A DNA stretch of 64,000 nucleotides from Sulfitobacter sp. BSw21498 (GTDB lineage: Bacteria; Pseudomonadota; Alphaproteobacteria; Rhodobacterales; Rhodobacteraceae), in NCBI RefSeq assembly GCF_006064855.1, contig NZ_CP040753.1:2708001-2772000 (forward strand), written 5' to 3'. The notes beneath the pieces are model-generated. The model did not search any database, was not told the DNA's origin, and worked only from the letters and a program-made list of their open reading frames with translations. Made by a program: the position numbers and the translations under genes. The number at the start of each line of letters is the position of its first letter. The stretch's first letter is position 1. This document shows positions 53,917 through 63,801 of the stretch, in pieces.

Positions 53917-53931
53917 GGATATTCAATATCC
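53917..53931. promoter_or_regulatory. Palindrome GGATATT-C-AATATCC
   Basis: A perfect inverted repeat with 7-base arms and one central base lies 27 bases upstream of the small secreted gene's ATG (minus strand) and about 150 bases before the 54.1 kb gene on the plus strand. The position is right for an operator or for a promoter-overlapping site. AT-rich against a GC-rich background. Confidence 0.4.
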
Positions 53932-53958
53932 ATTGGGGCTGGGGGGCCTTGATATCCG

Positions 53959-53976
53959 ATAACAGCGGGGTGTTAT
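53959..53976. promoter_or_regulatory. Inverted repeat ATAACA-N6-TGTTAT
   Basis: This second inverted repeat in the same divergent gap has 6-base arms and a 6-base G/C spacer. It lies 28 bases beyond the 53.9 kb palindrome. It could be a site for a dimeric regulator such as the winged-helix protein next door; that link is only positional. Confidence 0.3.
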
Positions 53977-54078
53977 TGCCTGTCTGAGGGGGGTTGCCCA
54001 TTTTGATCACACGGCCTCGCTCTTGATGGCTTTGCATGGGGTGCTTCCCATGGTGCCCTTAACCGAAAGGATCAGACA

Positions 54079-54657
54079 ATGCGCTTTACATTGCACCATA
54101 AATTCATCGCCTCGATTGCAGCCGCAGCTGTCGCAATCACGGCTTTTACCGCCGTTCCAGCCGCCGCGGGTGATCGCAATAGGGACCTGGCAAAGATCGC
54201 GGTGGGGGTGCTGGGTGTGGCCATTGTCGGTAAGATCATTCACGACAAGAACAAGCGCGACGATGAACGGGCACGGCAGGAAGTGTCAAAGCATCGCCAT
54301 GCGCCCGACACTGTGTACCGCGCGCCCCGCCCCCCTCGGGCTGAACACGTACCGGTCTACCGCGCGCCCAAAGCGCAGCGCCATGTAGAGCCGCGCCCGC
54401 TGCCAAAGGGGTACAAGCGCCAGCAGTACGACAGGCACGCCAATGCCAAGCTGTTGCCCAAGCAATGTTTCCAAAGTTTCGATACGCGTCGCGGTCAGGT
54501 GCTGATGTTCGGCCGCCGCTGTCTCGAAAATAATTTCCGTCATGCCGACCGTTTGCCGCAGCAATGTGCGCAGCAAATCCGGACCCATCGCGGCACCCGC
54601 AATGGTTATGACGCCCGCTGCCTTCGTGGTGCGGGATACAGTTTGGCGCGCGGTTAA
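54079..54657 (+). CDS. Basic periplasmic protein with four cysteines
   Basis: The 192-residue protein has a signal peptide ending near VPAAAG, then a second hydrophobic patch (DLAKIAVGVLGVAIVGKIIH) that could be a membrane helix, a proline-rich basic region (VYRAPRPPRAEHVPVYRAPKAQ, a partial repeat of VYRAP) and a C-terminal part with four cysteines (PKQCFQSF, RRCLEN, QQCAQQ, ARCLRG). It resembles common roseobacter proteins of unknown function. AAAGGA lies 9 bases before the ATG. It is followed by a strong terminator and so forms a single-gene unit. Confidence 0.75.
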   Translation: MRFTLHHKFIASIAAAAVAITAFTAVPAAAGDRNRDLAKIAVGVLGVAIVGKIIHDKNKRDDERARQEVSKHRHAPDTVYRAPRPPRAEHVPVYRAPKAQRHVEPRPLPKGYKRQQYDRHANAKLLPKQCFQSFDTRRGQVLMFGRRCLENNFRHADRLPQQCAQQIRTHRGTRNGYDARCLRGAGYSLARG

Positions 54658-54704
54658 TCTCCGCGTGTCAATACCGGGGGGCATCTAGGTGTCCTTCATC
54701 GGGG

Positions 54705-54740
54705 AAGGGAGGAATGTTCGGGCATTCCTCCCTTTCTTAT
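54705..54740 (+). terminator. Intrinsic terminator after the 54.1 kb gene
   Basis: A perfect 12-base-pair stem (AAGGGAGGAATG with CATTCCTCCCTT) around a TTCGGG loop, followed by TCTT. It ends the preceding gene. The 104 bases from here to the rnhB ATG show no other structure I recognise. Confidence 0.85.
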
Positions 54741-54844
54741 TGTCTGTGGATATCTTTTTCGATTGTGGCACCGCGGTCTTCGCAATGTCACAATTCGCGG
54801 TGTCGGGGCTTGAGCTTTGGGGCGGGTTGGGGTTTGCACACCCT

Positions 54845-55462
54845 ATGAAACCAGATTTTGAATTTGAACGGGCCGCCCATGCGCGCGGCTTTCTGCGGGT
54901 CGCTGGCGTTGACGAGGTGGGGCGCGGGCCATTGGCGGGGCCGGTCACAGCCGCTGCCGTGGTGCTGGACCCTGACCGTATCCCCGAGGGGCTGAACGAT
55001 TCAAAAAAGCTGACCAAACGGGCGCGCGAACGGCTGTATGAGCAGATTTTGCAGGTCGCAGATGTAAGCGTTGCCCATGCCTCGGTCGAGGAAATCGAAG
55101 AGCTGAACATCCTGAGGGCGAGCCACCTTGCGATGGTGCGCGCGTTGAAGGGGCTGAAGACGCCGGCGGACTATGCGCTGATCGACGGCAATATGATCCC
55201 ACGCGATCTGACGGTAGTCGCTGAAACCGTGATCAAGGGAGACGCCCGATCGCAGTCGATTTCTGCGGCCTCTATTGCGGCTAAAATATGTCGAGATTGT
55301 GTCATGTTGTCATTGGCGCAACAGCATCCCGGATATGGCTGGGAAACCAACATGGGATACGGGTCAAAAAAGCACATGGAAGCGTTGCAGGAAATTGGTG
55401 TGACCCCACACCATAGACGTTTGTTCAAGCCGGTACACAACATGTTGTATCAAGATAAATAA
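54845..55462 (+). CDS. rnhB: Ribonuclease HII
   Basis: RNase HII removes ribonucleotides misincorporated in DNA and RNA-DNA hybrids. The 205-residue protein begins MKPDFEFERAA; the signature VAGVDEVGRGPLAGPV carries the first acidic residues, followed by DSKKLT, IDGNMIP and KGDARSQSISAASIAAK. The ATG at 54845 gives the normal family length; the open frame continues upstream to 54689 through the terminator and is not used. It stands 101 bases before ccrM, an order seen in other Alphaproteobacteria. Confidence 0.95.
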   Translation: MKPDFEFERAAHARGFLRVAGVDEVGRGPLAGPVTAAAVVLDPDRIPEGLNDSKKLTKRARERLYEQILQVADVSVAHASVEEIEELNILRASHLAMVRALKGLKTPADYALIDGNMIPRDLTVVAETVIKGDARSQSISAASIAAKICRDCVMLSLAQQHPGYGWETNMGYGSKKHMEALQEIGVTPHHRRLFKPVHNMLYQDK

Positions 55463-55472
55463 CTAACCACTT

Positions 55473-55477
55473 GATTC
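55473..55477. promoter_or_regulatory. GANTC site 1 upstream of ccrM
   Basis: GATTC, the sequence type methylated by CcrM, lies 87 bases before the ccrM ATG. See the second site at 55496. In Caulobacter, two GANTC sites in the ccrM leader make transcription depend on methylation state. Confidence 0.6.
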
Positions 55478-55495
55478 AAAAAAGAAATTGACCAT

Positions 55496-56664
<1,169 letters not shown>

Positions 56665-56707
56665 GCTTCTCCACCCCCCACTTACACCCTTTTTACGAAC
56701 ACCGCCG

Positions 56708-56749
56708 GTGTCCTTGCCGCCTTATGAGAAGGCGTGCCTATAAGGACAC
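56708..56749. repeat. Nested hairpin downstream of ccrM
   Basis: An outer stem GTGTCCTT/AAGGACAC (8 bp) encloses a GC pair step and an inner stem CGCCTT/AAGGCG around a 5-base loop, with a T bulge and a 4-base right-hand internal loop. It lies between the ccrM stop and a classical terminator, and lacks a T run of its own. It could be a 3' UTR structure of the ccrM mRNA, a protein site, or a small RNA stem. Confidence 0.45.
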
Positions 56750-56758
56750 TCACCTTGG

Positions 56759-56787
56759 CCCCGCCTTTCATTGGCGGGGTCTTTTTC
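56759..56787 (+). terminator. Intrinsic terminator of the rnhB-ccrM region
   Basis: CCCCGCC and GGCGGGG enclose a TTTCATT loop and are followed by TCTTTTT. It ends ccrM transcription 95 bases after the stop, and lies just beyond the alkB stop on the other strand. Confidence 0.85.
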
Positions 56788-56805
56788 GTTTCAAACCGAG
56801 GGGCG

Positions 56806-57957
56806 TTAGCGCGGATAGGGGGTCTTGCCCGCATTATAGTCGGCCCATTCCGTAATCTCGGGGTAGTAGGTCCGACGCCATGCACGCACCCGCGGGTTCA
56901 TCACGCGCCGCCAGACCCAGGGCATCATCGCGGCCATGGTCATAATAGGGTAGCCATAGGGTAGCTGCGGTGCCTGCGCGTCGCCATAGGTTTGCAGTAC
57001 GGGGAACCGACGGTCCGGTTTGTAGTGGTGGTCCGAATGGCGTTGTAGATTGATCAGCAGCCAGTTCGACGCCATATGCGCGGCATTCCATGAATGGCGC
57101 GGCTGGACATGTTCGTATTTGCCCTCGCCCAGATGTTTACGCGTCAGCCCGTAGTGTTCGATATAGTTCACCAGTTCGAGCTGCCAGATCGCCACGCCGG
57201 CTTGCAGCAGGAACAGGGCCAGTCCGACCCAGCCTCCAAGTACCACAGCCAGGATCAGGCAGCCCGCTTGCAGCGCCCAATATTTGAAGAACGGGTTGCC
57301 AAGGTCGGTCCAGGGTTTGCTCTTGCGTGCCAGCATCGCTTTTTCAGCCTGAAAGCTGGACACAAGCGATTGCCGCAGCACGCGCGGATAAAAGCGGTGG
57401 AACCCTTCATTGTAGCGCGCCGTTACCGGATCGCGCGGGGTGGCGACATAGCGGTGGTGCACCAGCAAATGTTCGGACCGGAAGTGCGAATAAAGCACCA
57501 TCGCCAGCAGGGCATCGGCCCAGAACCGTTCGCGCTTGTTGCGTTGGTGCATCAGCTCGTGGGCATAGTTGATCCCGATGGTGCCGGTCATGACGCCCAC
57601 CCCGAAGAAAACCGCGGCCTTCTCCCAGCCGGACAGATGCGCGGCCTGCGGCACGTACCACAGCAGCCCAAACAACGTGAGGAACTGCACAGGCATCCAC
57701 GCGGTCGTAATCATGCGGTACCAGAACAGATCGTCATCGGACGCGTCCGGATCGGCGTTATCAAGGTTCAGCCCCGCGATCGCGTCGATGATCGAAAACA
57801 GGTACCATGTGACCACCGGCATCACGATCACAGTCCACCCACCAACATAGGCTGATATCCAGACCAGCGGGATCAACCCAAATGACAGAGCATAGGGCAA
57901 TGCACGGCGGAACTGCGACAGTTGATGGGTGCTTACGTTTGTTGTGGGCGAGGTCAT
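56806..57957 (-). CDS. alkB: Alkane 1-monooxygenase
   Basis: AlkB is a membrane di-iron enzyme that hydroxylates medium and long n-alkanes with electrons from rubredoxin. The 383-residue protein has about six helices and the histidine boxes HELMH (133-137), EHLLVHH (162-168) and LQRHSDHH (304-311), plus the family motif NYIEHYGL (264-271). Box 2 has Val166 where most AlkBs have Gly (EHxxGHH). No rubredoxin, rubredoxin reductase or regulator is next to it. A 78-base gap separates it from mutY on the same strand. Confidence 0.94.
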   Translation of the reverse strand: MTSPTTNVSTHQLSQFRRALPYALSFGLIPLVWISAYVGGWTVIVMPVVTWYLFSIIDAIAGLNLDNADPDASDDDLFWYRMITTAWMPVQFLTLFGLLWYVPQAAHLSGWEKAAVFFGVGVMTGTIGINYAHELMHQRNKRERFWADALLAMVLYSHFRSEHLLVHHRYVATPRDPVTARYNEGFHRFYPRVLRQSLVSSFQAEKAMLARKSKPWTDLGNPFFKYWALQAGCLILAVVLGGWVGLALFLLQAGVAIWQLELVNYIEHYGLTRKHLGEGKYEHVQPRHSWNAAHMASNWLLINLQRHSDHHYKPDRRFPVLQTYGDAQAPQLPYGYPIMTMAAMMPWVWRRVMNPRVRAWRRTYYPEITEWADYNAGKTPYPR

Positions 57958-58035
57958 GCTGCACGGCCTTTTGAGGGTGTCTGGCCCCGATGGACGGGCA
58001 CAGGTTTGGCTGCGATAAACTATGACGTGCAGCCG

Positions 58036-59100
58036 CTACCGTAGCAAGTCGTAGGCTTTGCGCATCACCGTGGGCAGATCCGAGGGGCGGAAGTCGTCCG
58101 GCGCAACAAAATGCCCGCGCTCCGGATCCGCCTCGGCCGGTAGGGGCGCGTGCATGACGGTCAGCATCAGGTGGAAATGCGTAAAGGTATGGCGCACCTC
58201 GCCCGCGAGCGGCTGCCAGTCGGCGGAAGCAGGCGGCGTACCGGACGGGCGCGCGGTGTCGGTGTTGATCCAGTCGGTGCCGGGCCAGCCGAGCATACCG
58301 CCCAGCAATCCTTTGTCGGGGCGCGTCTCAAGCAGCCATGCCCCGTCCGCCCGCTGCCCCAGATAAACGGTACCATGCCGGATCGGTTTCGGCTTTTTCG
58401 GGGTCTTCTTTGGCAGCTCGGCTGCGGTGCCGTTGCGGCGGGCAAGGCAGGGATCGCGCCACGGGCAAATGCCGCAGGTGGGGGATTTCGGCGTGCAGAT
58501 TGTGGCCCCCAGATCCATCACCGCTTGGGCGTAATCTCCGGGGCGGATGGCTGGGGTCAGCACCTCTGCACGTGCCATTAGATCGGGCTTGGCGGCGGGC
58601 AGTGGCGTGTGAATATCATAAAGCCGGGCCATCACCCGTTCGACATTGCCGTCCAGCACCGTGAACGGCAGATCAAACGCGATAGAGGATACGGCCGCAG
58701 CGGTGTAGGGCCCGATCCCTGGTAGCTGTAGCAGGGCGGCGTGATCGGCGGGGAACTGGCCGTCATGCTCGGCCACCACGGCGCGGGCGCATTTCAGCAG
58801 GTTGCGGGCGCGGGCGTAATACCCCAAGCCAGCCCATTCCCCCATCACATCGGCATCGGCCGCCGCCGCCAGATCAGCCACAGTAGGCCAGCGTGCGGTG
58901 AACCGTTGGAAATAGTCGCGCACCGTCGCAACCGTGGTTTGCTGCAACATCACCTCGCTCAGCCAGATACGATAGGGATCGGGGCGCACGCCGGCCGCAC
59001 GGTCCGCCGGAGGTGTCCGCCACGGCATCGCACGGGCATGTACATCGTACCATTCCAAAAGGATCAGCGGCAGGTCGCCGGATGGGTCGGTGTCACGCAA
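58036..59100 (-). CDS. mutY: A/G-specific adenine glycosylase MutY
   Basis: MutY removes adenine mispaired with 8-oxoguanine. The 354-residue protein has the helix-hairpin-helix LQLPGIGPYTAAAVSSIAF, the catalytic Asp in VMDLGATIC, the 4Fe-4S loop CTPKSPTCGICPWRDPC, and a NUDIX-like C-terminal domain (LLGGMLGWPGTDW, HTFTHFHLML) that recognises 8-oxoG. Complete. It is divergent from the DciA-like gene across an 84-base gap and lies upstream of alkB. Confidence 0.96.
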   Translation of the reverse strand: MRDTDPSGDLPLILLEWYDVHARAMPWRTPPADRAAGVRPDPYRIWLSEVMLQQTTVATVRDYFQRFTARWPTVADLAAAADADVMGEWAGLGYYARARNLLKCARAVVAEHDGQFPADHAALLQLPGIGPYTAAAVSSIAFDLPFTVLDGNVERVMARLYDIHTPLPAAKPDLMARAEVLTPAIRPGDYAQAVMDLGATICTPKSPTCGICPWRDPCLARRNGTAAELPKKTPKKPKPIRHGTVYLGQRADGAWLLETRPDKGLLGGMLGWPGTDWINTDTARPSGTPPASADWQPLAGEVRHTFTHFHLMLTVMHAPLPAEADPERGHFVAPDDFRPSDLPTVMRKAYDLLR

Positions 59101-59184
59101 TGTTTATAACCTTTTCGGTTGGGTATGGCTGGTGATACGAGGCGGGATCGCTATGTTGTGGCTAGTCATTCGGGAAAGATAGTC

Positions 59185-59694
59185 ATGCCGCCACGGCGTA
59201 CCAGTACAAAAGGGTTCAAAAGGACCGATAGCTTGCTTTCGGCCAAGATCCGTCAGGCGAGCGAAACCCGTGGTTTTGCCCAATCCCGCTTGTTGACCCA
59301 ATGGGCCGAGATCGTGGGCCAAGACACCGCGGCCATTTCGCGCCCCGTTGAGGTAAGCTATGGCCGGGGCGGCATGGGGGCGACGTTGACCTTGCTGACG
59401 ACAGGGGCGAATGCGCCGATGCTGGAAATGCAAAAAGAACAACTGCGCGCCAAGGTAAACGCCATCTACGGCTTTAACGCGATTGCGCGTGTGCGGGTGA
59501 CACAGACCGCCGCGACGGGCTTTGCCGAAGGGCAGGTCGCCTTTGCACCGCAACCCAAGACCCATCCCGAACCGCCGAACGATCCCGTCTTGCATCAGCG
59601 CGCTGTCGAAACCGTCGGCCCTGTCGCGAACGACGCCCTGCGCGATGCACTTGCACGTCTGGGCGAGAACATATTGAACAAGACCAAACGCTGA
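59185..59694 (+). CDS. DUF721/DciA-like protein
   Basis: The 169-residue protein has a basic N-terminus (PPRRTSTKGFKR) and the DUF721 core (LLTQWAEIVGQDTAAISRPVEVSYG, LTLLTTGANAPMLEMQKEQLRAKVNAIYGFNAIARVRVTQT). DUF721 contains DciA, the ancestral loader of the replicative helicase DnaB in bacteria that lack DnaC. The start at 59185 skips a longer open frame to 59119. It sits 13 bases before the DsbA-like gene and is co-transcribed with it; mutY is divergent. Confidence 0.88.
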   Translation: MPPRRTSTKGFKRTDSLLSAKIRQASETRGFAQSRLLTQWAEIVGQDTAAISRPVEVSYGRGGMGATLTLLTTGANAPMLEMQKEQLRAKVNAIYGFNAIARVRVTQTAATGFAEGQVAFAPQPKTHPEPPNDPVLHQRAVETVGPVANDALRDALARLGENILNKTKR

Positions 59695-59707
59695 AAAAGG
59701 AAATCAC

Positions 59708-60418
59708 ATGAAACCGACATTCCCCATCCTTGCCGCTGTTGCCGTGGCCGCCGCAGGTGGCTGGTACGCTTTCAGCGGTACGAATGCCGTGGATAGCACG
59801 CAGATCACCCCTCTGGTCAGCGCAGCCAACGCACAAACAGCTAGCGCGGACAAAGCAGACACCGCTTCATCCGAAACGACTGCCGAAACCGCTGCTATTG
59901 AGGACATGACACTGGGTAACCCCGATTCAGCTGTTCAGATCATCGAATACGCCTCCTACACCTGCCCGCACTGCGCCGCCTTTGACCAAGGCCCGTTCCA
60001 GCAGCTCAAGGCGGATTACATCGACAACGACAAAATCGGCTTTACCTATCGCGAGGTTTATTTTGACCGCTACGGTCTTTGGGCCTCGATGGTGTCGCGC
60101 TGCGGGGGCGAGGACAAGTTCTTTGGCATCACCGACATGATCTATGCCGGCCAGTCCGAATGGGTCCGCGCCGGAGAGCCCACAGCCATCGTCGAAGAGC
60201 TGCGCAAGATCGGCCGCCTTGCCGGCTTGGACAACGAAGAACTGGATGCCTGCCTTCAGGACGGTGAAAAAGCACAATCGCTGGTCGCATGGTGGGAAGA
60301 AAACCAAAAGGCGGACGACATCACCAGCACGCCTAGCTTCATGATCAACGGCAAGAAATATTCCAACATGCCCTATGCCGAGATGAAAGAGATCATCGAC
60401 GCAGCATTGGAAGAATAA
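59708..60418 (+). CDS. DsbA-like thioredoxin-fold oxidoreductase
   Basis: The 236-residue protein has an N-terminal hydrophobic helix (ILAAVAVAAAGGWYAF) that anchors or exports it, an Ala/Thr-rich linker (about 30-66), and a DsbA-type fold with active site YTCPHCAAF (Cys86, Cys89) and a cis-Pro loop TSTPSFMING. It forms disulfide bonds in periplasmic proteins. AAAAGGAAA lies before the ATG. Its stop overlaps the CoA-transferase start (TAATG). Confidence 0.94.
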   Translation: MKPTFPILAAVAVAAAGGWYAFSGTNAVDSTQITPLVSAANAQTASADKADTASSETTAETAAIEDMTLGNPDSAVQIIEYASYTCPHCAAFDQGPFQQLKADYIDNDKIGFTYREVYFDRYGLWASMVSRCGGEDKFFGITDMIYAGQSEWVRAGEPTAIVEELRKIGRLAGLDNEELDACLQDGEKAQSLVAWWEENQKADDITSTPSFMINGKKYSNMPYAEMKEIIDAALEE

Positions 60419-61530
60419 TGGCGGCCCCGCTGGCAGGGCTCAAGGTTATTGAGCTGGCTCGTATTCTGGCAGGCCCCTGGGCCGGCCAGACCCTTTCGGA
60501 TCTGGGCTGCGAGGTCATCAAAGTAGAGAGCCCGGCGGGCGACGACACCCGCCAGTGGGGGCCCCCGTTCATTGAACGCGACGAGGATAAATCTGCCTCG
60601 TATTTCCATTCGGCCAATCGGGGCAAAGCGTCGGTTGTGGTCGATCTGACCACCGATGAAGGTCAGGCCAAGATGAAAGAGCTTTTGGCCGCTGCCGATA
60701 TCCTGATCGAGAATTTCAAAACCGGTGGGCTGGCGAAATACGGGATGGATTATGCCAGCCTGTCCAAGCAGTTCCCCAAGCTGATCTATTGTTCGATTAC
60801 CGGTTTCGGTCAGGACGGGCCCTATGCGCATCGCGCGGGCTATGATTTCATCATCCAAGGCATGTCCGGCCTGATGTCGATTACCGGTGAACCCGACCGC
60901 CAGCCCCAGAAACACGGGATGGCGATCACGGATATCTTTACCGGTATCTATGCCACCACGGCCATTCTTGCAGCGGTGCACCAGCGTGGCCAGACCGGTG
61001 TGGGCCAGCATATCGACATGGCCTTGCTGGATTGTGCTGTTGCGGTCACGGGCAATCAGGCAATGAACTATCTGACAACGGGCAATGCGCCCACGCGGAT
61101 GGGCAATGCGCACCCGAACCTGACCCCCTACGAGGTGTTCGAATCCTCTGACGGGCATCTGATCATTGCCACGGGCAATGACGGGCAGTTCCAACGGCTG
61201 TGCCGGATGTTGGGGCTGGATGACATGGCAACCTCGGCTGACTATGCCAAGAATGCCGACCGCGTCGCCAACCGCCCCGAGATGATCCGCCGTTTGACAG
61301 GGGCCACCAGCCAGCGCACCCGTGACGATCTACTCGCCGCCTGCGAGGCAGAGGGCGTGCCGGCAGGGCCGATCAACGATATGGCCGATATGTTCGAAGA
61401 CCCCCAAGTCATCGCGCGTGGCATGAAGGTCGAACTGGACGGGGTGCCGGGCATCCGGTCGCCGTTCAAATTCTCGGGAGCCGAGCTGGCTTTGCATCGT
61501 GCAGCGCCAAAGCTTGGTCAGGACGACTAG
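60418..61530 (+). CDS. CaiB/BaiF family CoA transferase
   Basis: The 370-residue protein is a class III CoA transferase: PLAGLKVIELARILAGPWAGQTLSDLGCEVIKVE is the family start, IENFKTGGLAKYG and AITDIFTGIYAT follow, with Asp172 at the position of the nucleophile in formyl-CoA transferase. The last block is GVPAGPINDMADMFEDPQVIARGM. The CoA donor/acceptor pair is unknown. It overlaps the DsbA-like gene by one base; no obvious functional link. It ends 46 bases before the lpxK stop. Confidence 0.94.
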   Translation: MAAPLAGLKVIELARILAGPWAGQTLSDLGCEVIKVESPAGDDTRQWGPPFIERDEDKSASYFHSANRGKASVVVDLTTDEGQAKMKELLAAADILIENFKTGGLAKYGMDYASLSKQFPKLIYCSITGFGQDGPYAHRAGYDFIIQGMSGLMSITGEPDRQPQKHGMAITDIFTGIYATTAILAAVHQRGQTGVGQHIDMALLDCAVAVTGNQAMNYLTTGNAPTRMGNAHPNLTPYEVFESSDGHLIIATGNDGQFQRLCRMLGLDDMATSADYAKNADRVANRPEMIRRLTGATSQRTRDDLLAACEAEGVPAGPINDMADMFEDPQVIARGMKVELDGVPGIRSPFKFSGAELALHRAAPKLGQDD

Positions 61531-61576
61531 GTCACACGCAAATCGCAGCCGGAGCCTCGTTGCAGGGTCCGGCGTG

Positions 61577-62569
61577 CTATTTGGGTGGCGGCAGTTGGTC
61601 CAACGCCGCAAATAGCGCGTTGTCAGGGTCGAATTTCAGACGCACGGGCAGGGTAATTACCTTCATTCTGAAAGACGCGGGCAGACGCACCGCGTCTTTT
61701 TCCGTTGTGACCAGCTGTGCCCCCCGCAAGGCAGCGTCGGCCTCAAGCCGTCCCATCAAGGCGGGGTTCAGCGGCTGGTGATCCTCCAGCGCTTCGGCGT
61801 GGACAATCTCGGCCCCGAGATCGCGCAGGGTGGCAAAGAATTTCTCGGGGTGGCCGATCCCTGCAAATGCCAGCGCCCGCGTGTCAGACCAATCCATCCC
61901 CGTTTGTAGCGGGGCGAGTTCGGCACGGACATGCGGCAGCCCATCGGGCAGGGCGGTCGCGTCGAACTGCGCCTGATCTGCTGCGCCGCCGATGGACAGC
62001 ACGATATCCGCCCGCGCCAGACCCGTAGCAACGGGTTCGCGCAAGGGGCCCGCAGGCAGGCACAGCCCATTGCCGAACCCCTTGGCCGCATCCACCACCA
62101 CGATCGACAGGTCCTGATGCAGCGCGGGGTTCTGAAATCCGTCGTCCATCACAATCACTGACGCCCCCGCATCCGCCGCCGCCTGCGCACCCGCTGCCCG
62201 ATCTTGCGCGACCCAGACATCAGCAAAAGCAGCCAGCAGCAGCGGTTCATCCCCCACCTGCGCGGCACTGTGGCGCGAGGGGTCCACCTGCACCGGTCCT
62301 TTTAGCGTGCCACCATACCCGCGCGAAACCACATGGGGCGTGTGATACTTGTCACGCAGATGTTCGACGACGGCCATGACTGTTGGTGTCTTGCCCGTGC
62401 CGCCAGCATTGATATTGCCGACGCAGACCACCGGAATATCCAGACGCAACGGCGTGCCCCCAGTCAGCCGCCGTGCAGTGGCCTTGGCGTAAAGCGCGCC
62501 CAAGGGTTGCAACAGACGTGCGCGCCAATCGGGTGTCGGGCGGTGCCAAAAGGCGGGGGCGCGTTTCAT
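61577..62569 (-). CDS. lpxK: Tetraacyldisaccharide 4'-kinase
   Basis: LpxK phosphorylates the lipid A precursor to form lipid IVA at the inner face of the inner membrane. The 330-residue protein has the P-loop [38 protein letters not shown] and [11 protein letters not shown], all typical. Its ATG overlaps the upstream waaA stop by 4 bases (ATGA). The operon order is DUF4170, waaA, lpxK, as in related genomes. Confidence 0.95.
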   Translation of the reverse strand: MKRAPAFWHRPTPDWRARLLQPLGALYAKATARRLTGGTPLRLDIPVVCVGNINAGGTGKTPTVMAVVEHLRDKYHTPHVVSRGYGGTLKGPVQVDPSRHSAAQVGDEPLLLAAFADVWVAQDRAAGAQAAADAGASVIVMDDGFQNPALHQDLSIVVVDAAKGFGNGLCLPAGPLREPVATGLARADIVLSIGGAADQAQFDATALPDGLPHVRAELAPLQTGMDWSDTRALAFAGIGHPEKFFATLRDLGAEIVHAEALEDHQPLNPALMGRLEADAALRGAQLVTTEKDAVRLPASFRMKVITLPVRLKFDPDNALFAALDQLPPPK

Positions 62570-63795
62570 GGCTTGGCCTCTCGCTGATCAAGCGTTTCTT
62601 GCACAAGGTCGATCACCCTGTCGGTAACGGCGGCACCACGGCTGATGACATCCCACCCCGCCTGCGCCATCGTAGCGGCCTGATCCGGCGCGATCAGACG
62701 GGTCACGGCAGTGCCAAGGGCCGTCGCGTCATTCACGATACGCGCGGCACCCTCGGCAGCGAGACGGGTATAAAGCGGCAGATAGCGCCGGACCTTGGGC
62801 CCGTAAAGCACAGCCGATCCTAATGCGGCGGCCTCGAACGGATCACAGCCGCCGCTGCCGTTGATCAAGGAATTCCCCAGAAAGGACACTGGAGCCAGCC
62901 GGTAGAACAGCCCGATCTCTGCCGGATCATCGGCGATCATCACTTGGGTCGAGGCGTCGGGATAGCCCGCATCACCCCATCGCAGCACGCGAAAGTTCTG
63001 ATCGTCCATGCGCTGCGCGAAAGCATCGGCCTGTTTAGGGTCGGCGGGCGCGAGGATCAGCAGCAAACGGTGCGACAGACGCAGACCCTGACGGTGCGCA
63101 GTGAGCACCGTGTTCAGCTCGCCCTCGAGCACCTGATTGGCAAACCAGATCGGGCGCCCTACGGCGGCTGCCGACAGATCTGCCAGATCAGATTCCATAC
63201 AGGGCAGAACGCGTCCGCCGGCTTGCAGTGCGGGGGTCCGCTCTATGTCTTTGCGGGCCAGTCCCAGCCGGACCAGCCGCTGCAGCCCCGCGTCCGATCG
63301 CGTCATGATGGCCGAGAAATGCATCAGCAGATCGCGGGTCAGATCGCGCAGCCAACGGTCGCGCCGCCCGTCAAAGCCGTCGCTGTCGGCGTCGATCAGG
63401 AACATCGGACAGGCATGTGTGGTCATCTCTGCGATCATATTCGGGTGCAGTCGCCCCCACGCCCAGACACAGGCATCGGGCTGCCAGTAATCGATAAAGG
63501 TCTTGGCGAGCGTCGGGTGGTCTTCGGGCAGGGTATCGATCAGCACGTCTGCCTCGCTACACGGCGGCAGGTCCACCGGCGTTGAGGCTTGGGGGACGGT
63601 GATCAGAACACTCAGCCCCGGACGGCTACGGCAAAGCCGTATGGCGAGGTCTTGTATCGCGAACAAGCTGCCGGGTTCGGGGGCGTGGCACCAGACAAGT
63701 TCGCCTGCGGGGCGCTTGGCCACGGGGGTGAATGGCGGCACGCCCCCGCGACCGGTAAAGGCGCGATAGGCTGACAGCCCAAGCGACCGCGCCAT
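62566..63795 (-). CDS. waaA: KDO-transferase family (WaaA/KdtA-like) glycosyltransferase, divergent
   Basis: The 409-residue protein has the WaaA-type two-domain fold by context and by its C-domain ([29 protein letters not shown]), and lies in the lipid A operon. The N-domain is unusual: HAPEPGSLF (37-45) stands where the canonical H-A-x-S-x-G-E motif carries the catalytic Glu (Ser43 here), and [11 protein letters not shown] (110-120) replaces the usual E-x-E-x-WPN. WaaA adds KDO to lipid IVA from CMP-KDO. The divergence may be a roseobacter subfamily with another catalytic residue (perhaps Glu40), or altered sugar transfer. The stop overlaps lpxK. Confidence 0.82.
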   Translation of the reverse strand: MARSLGLSAYRAFTGRGGVPPFTPVAKRPAGELVWCHAPEPGSLFAIQDLAIRLCRSRPGLSVLITVPQASTPVDLPPCSEADVLIDTLPEDHPTLAKTFIDYWQPDACVWAWGRLHPNMIAEMTTHACPMFLIDADSDGFDGRRDRWLRDLTRDLLMHFSAIMTRSDAGLQRLVRLGLARKDIERTPALQAGGRVLPCMESDLADLSAAAVGRPIWFANQVLEGELNTVLTAHRQGLRLSHRLLLILAPADPKQADAFAQRMDDQNFRVLRWGDAGYPDASTQVMIADDPAEIGLFYRLAPVSFLGNSLINGSGGCDPFEAAALGSAVLYGPKVRRYLPLYTRLAAEGAARIVNDATALGTAVTRLIAPDQAATMAQAGWDVISRGAAVTDRVIDLVQETLDQREAKP

Positions 63796-63801
63796 AAGGG
63801 G

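Noticed and set aside
54689..54844. N-terminal extension of RNase HII from the longest open frame
   Set aside because: It would start in a perfect terminator hairpin and add 52 residues not found in the family; the ATG at 54845 gives the normal length.
55464..55471. CTAACCAC before ccrM as a CtrA half site
   Set aside because: Two of eight bases differ from TTAACCAT and there is no second half site.
60373..61194. Minus-strand frame of 273 codons opposite the CoA transferase
   Set aside because: The CoA transferase has all family blocks and a start overlapping the DsbA-like gene; the antisense text has none.
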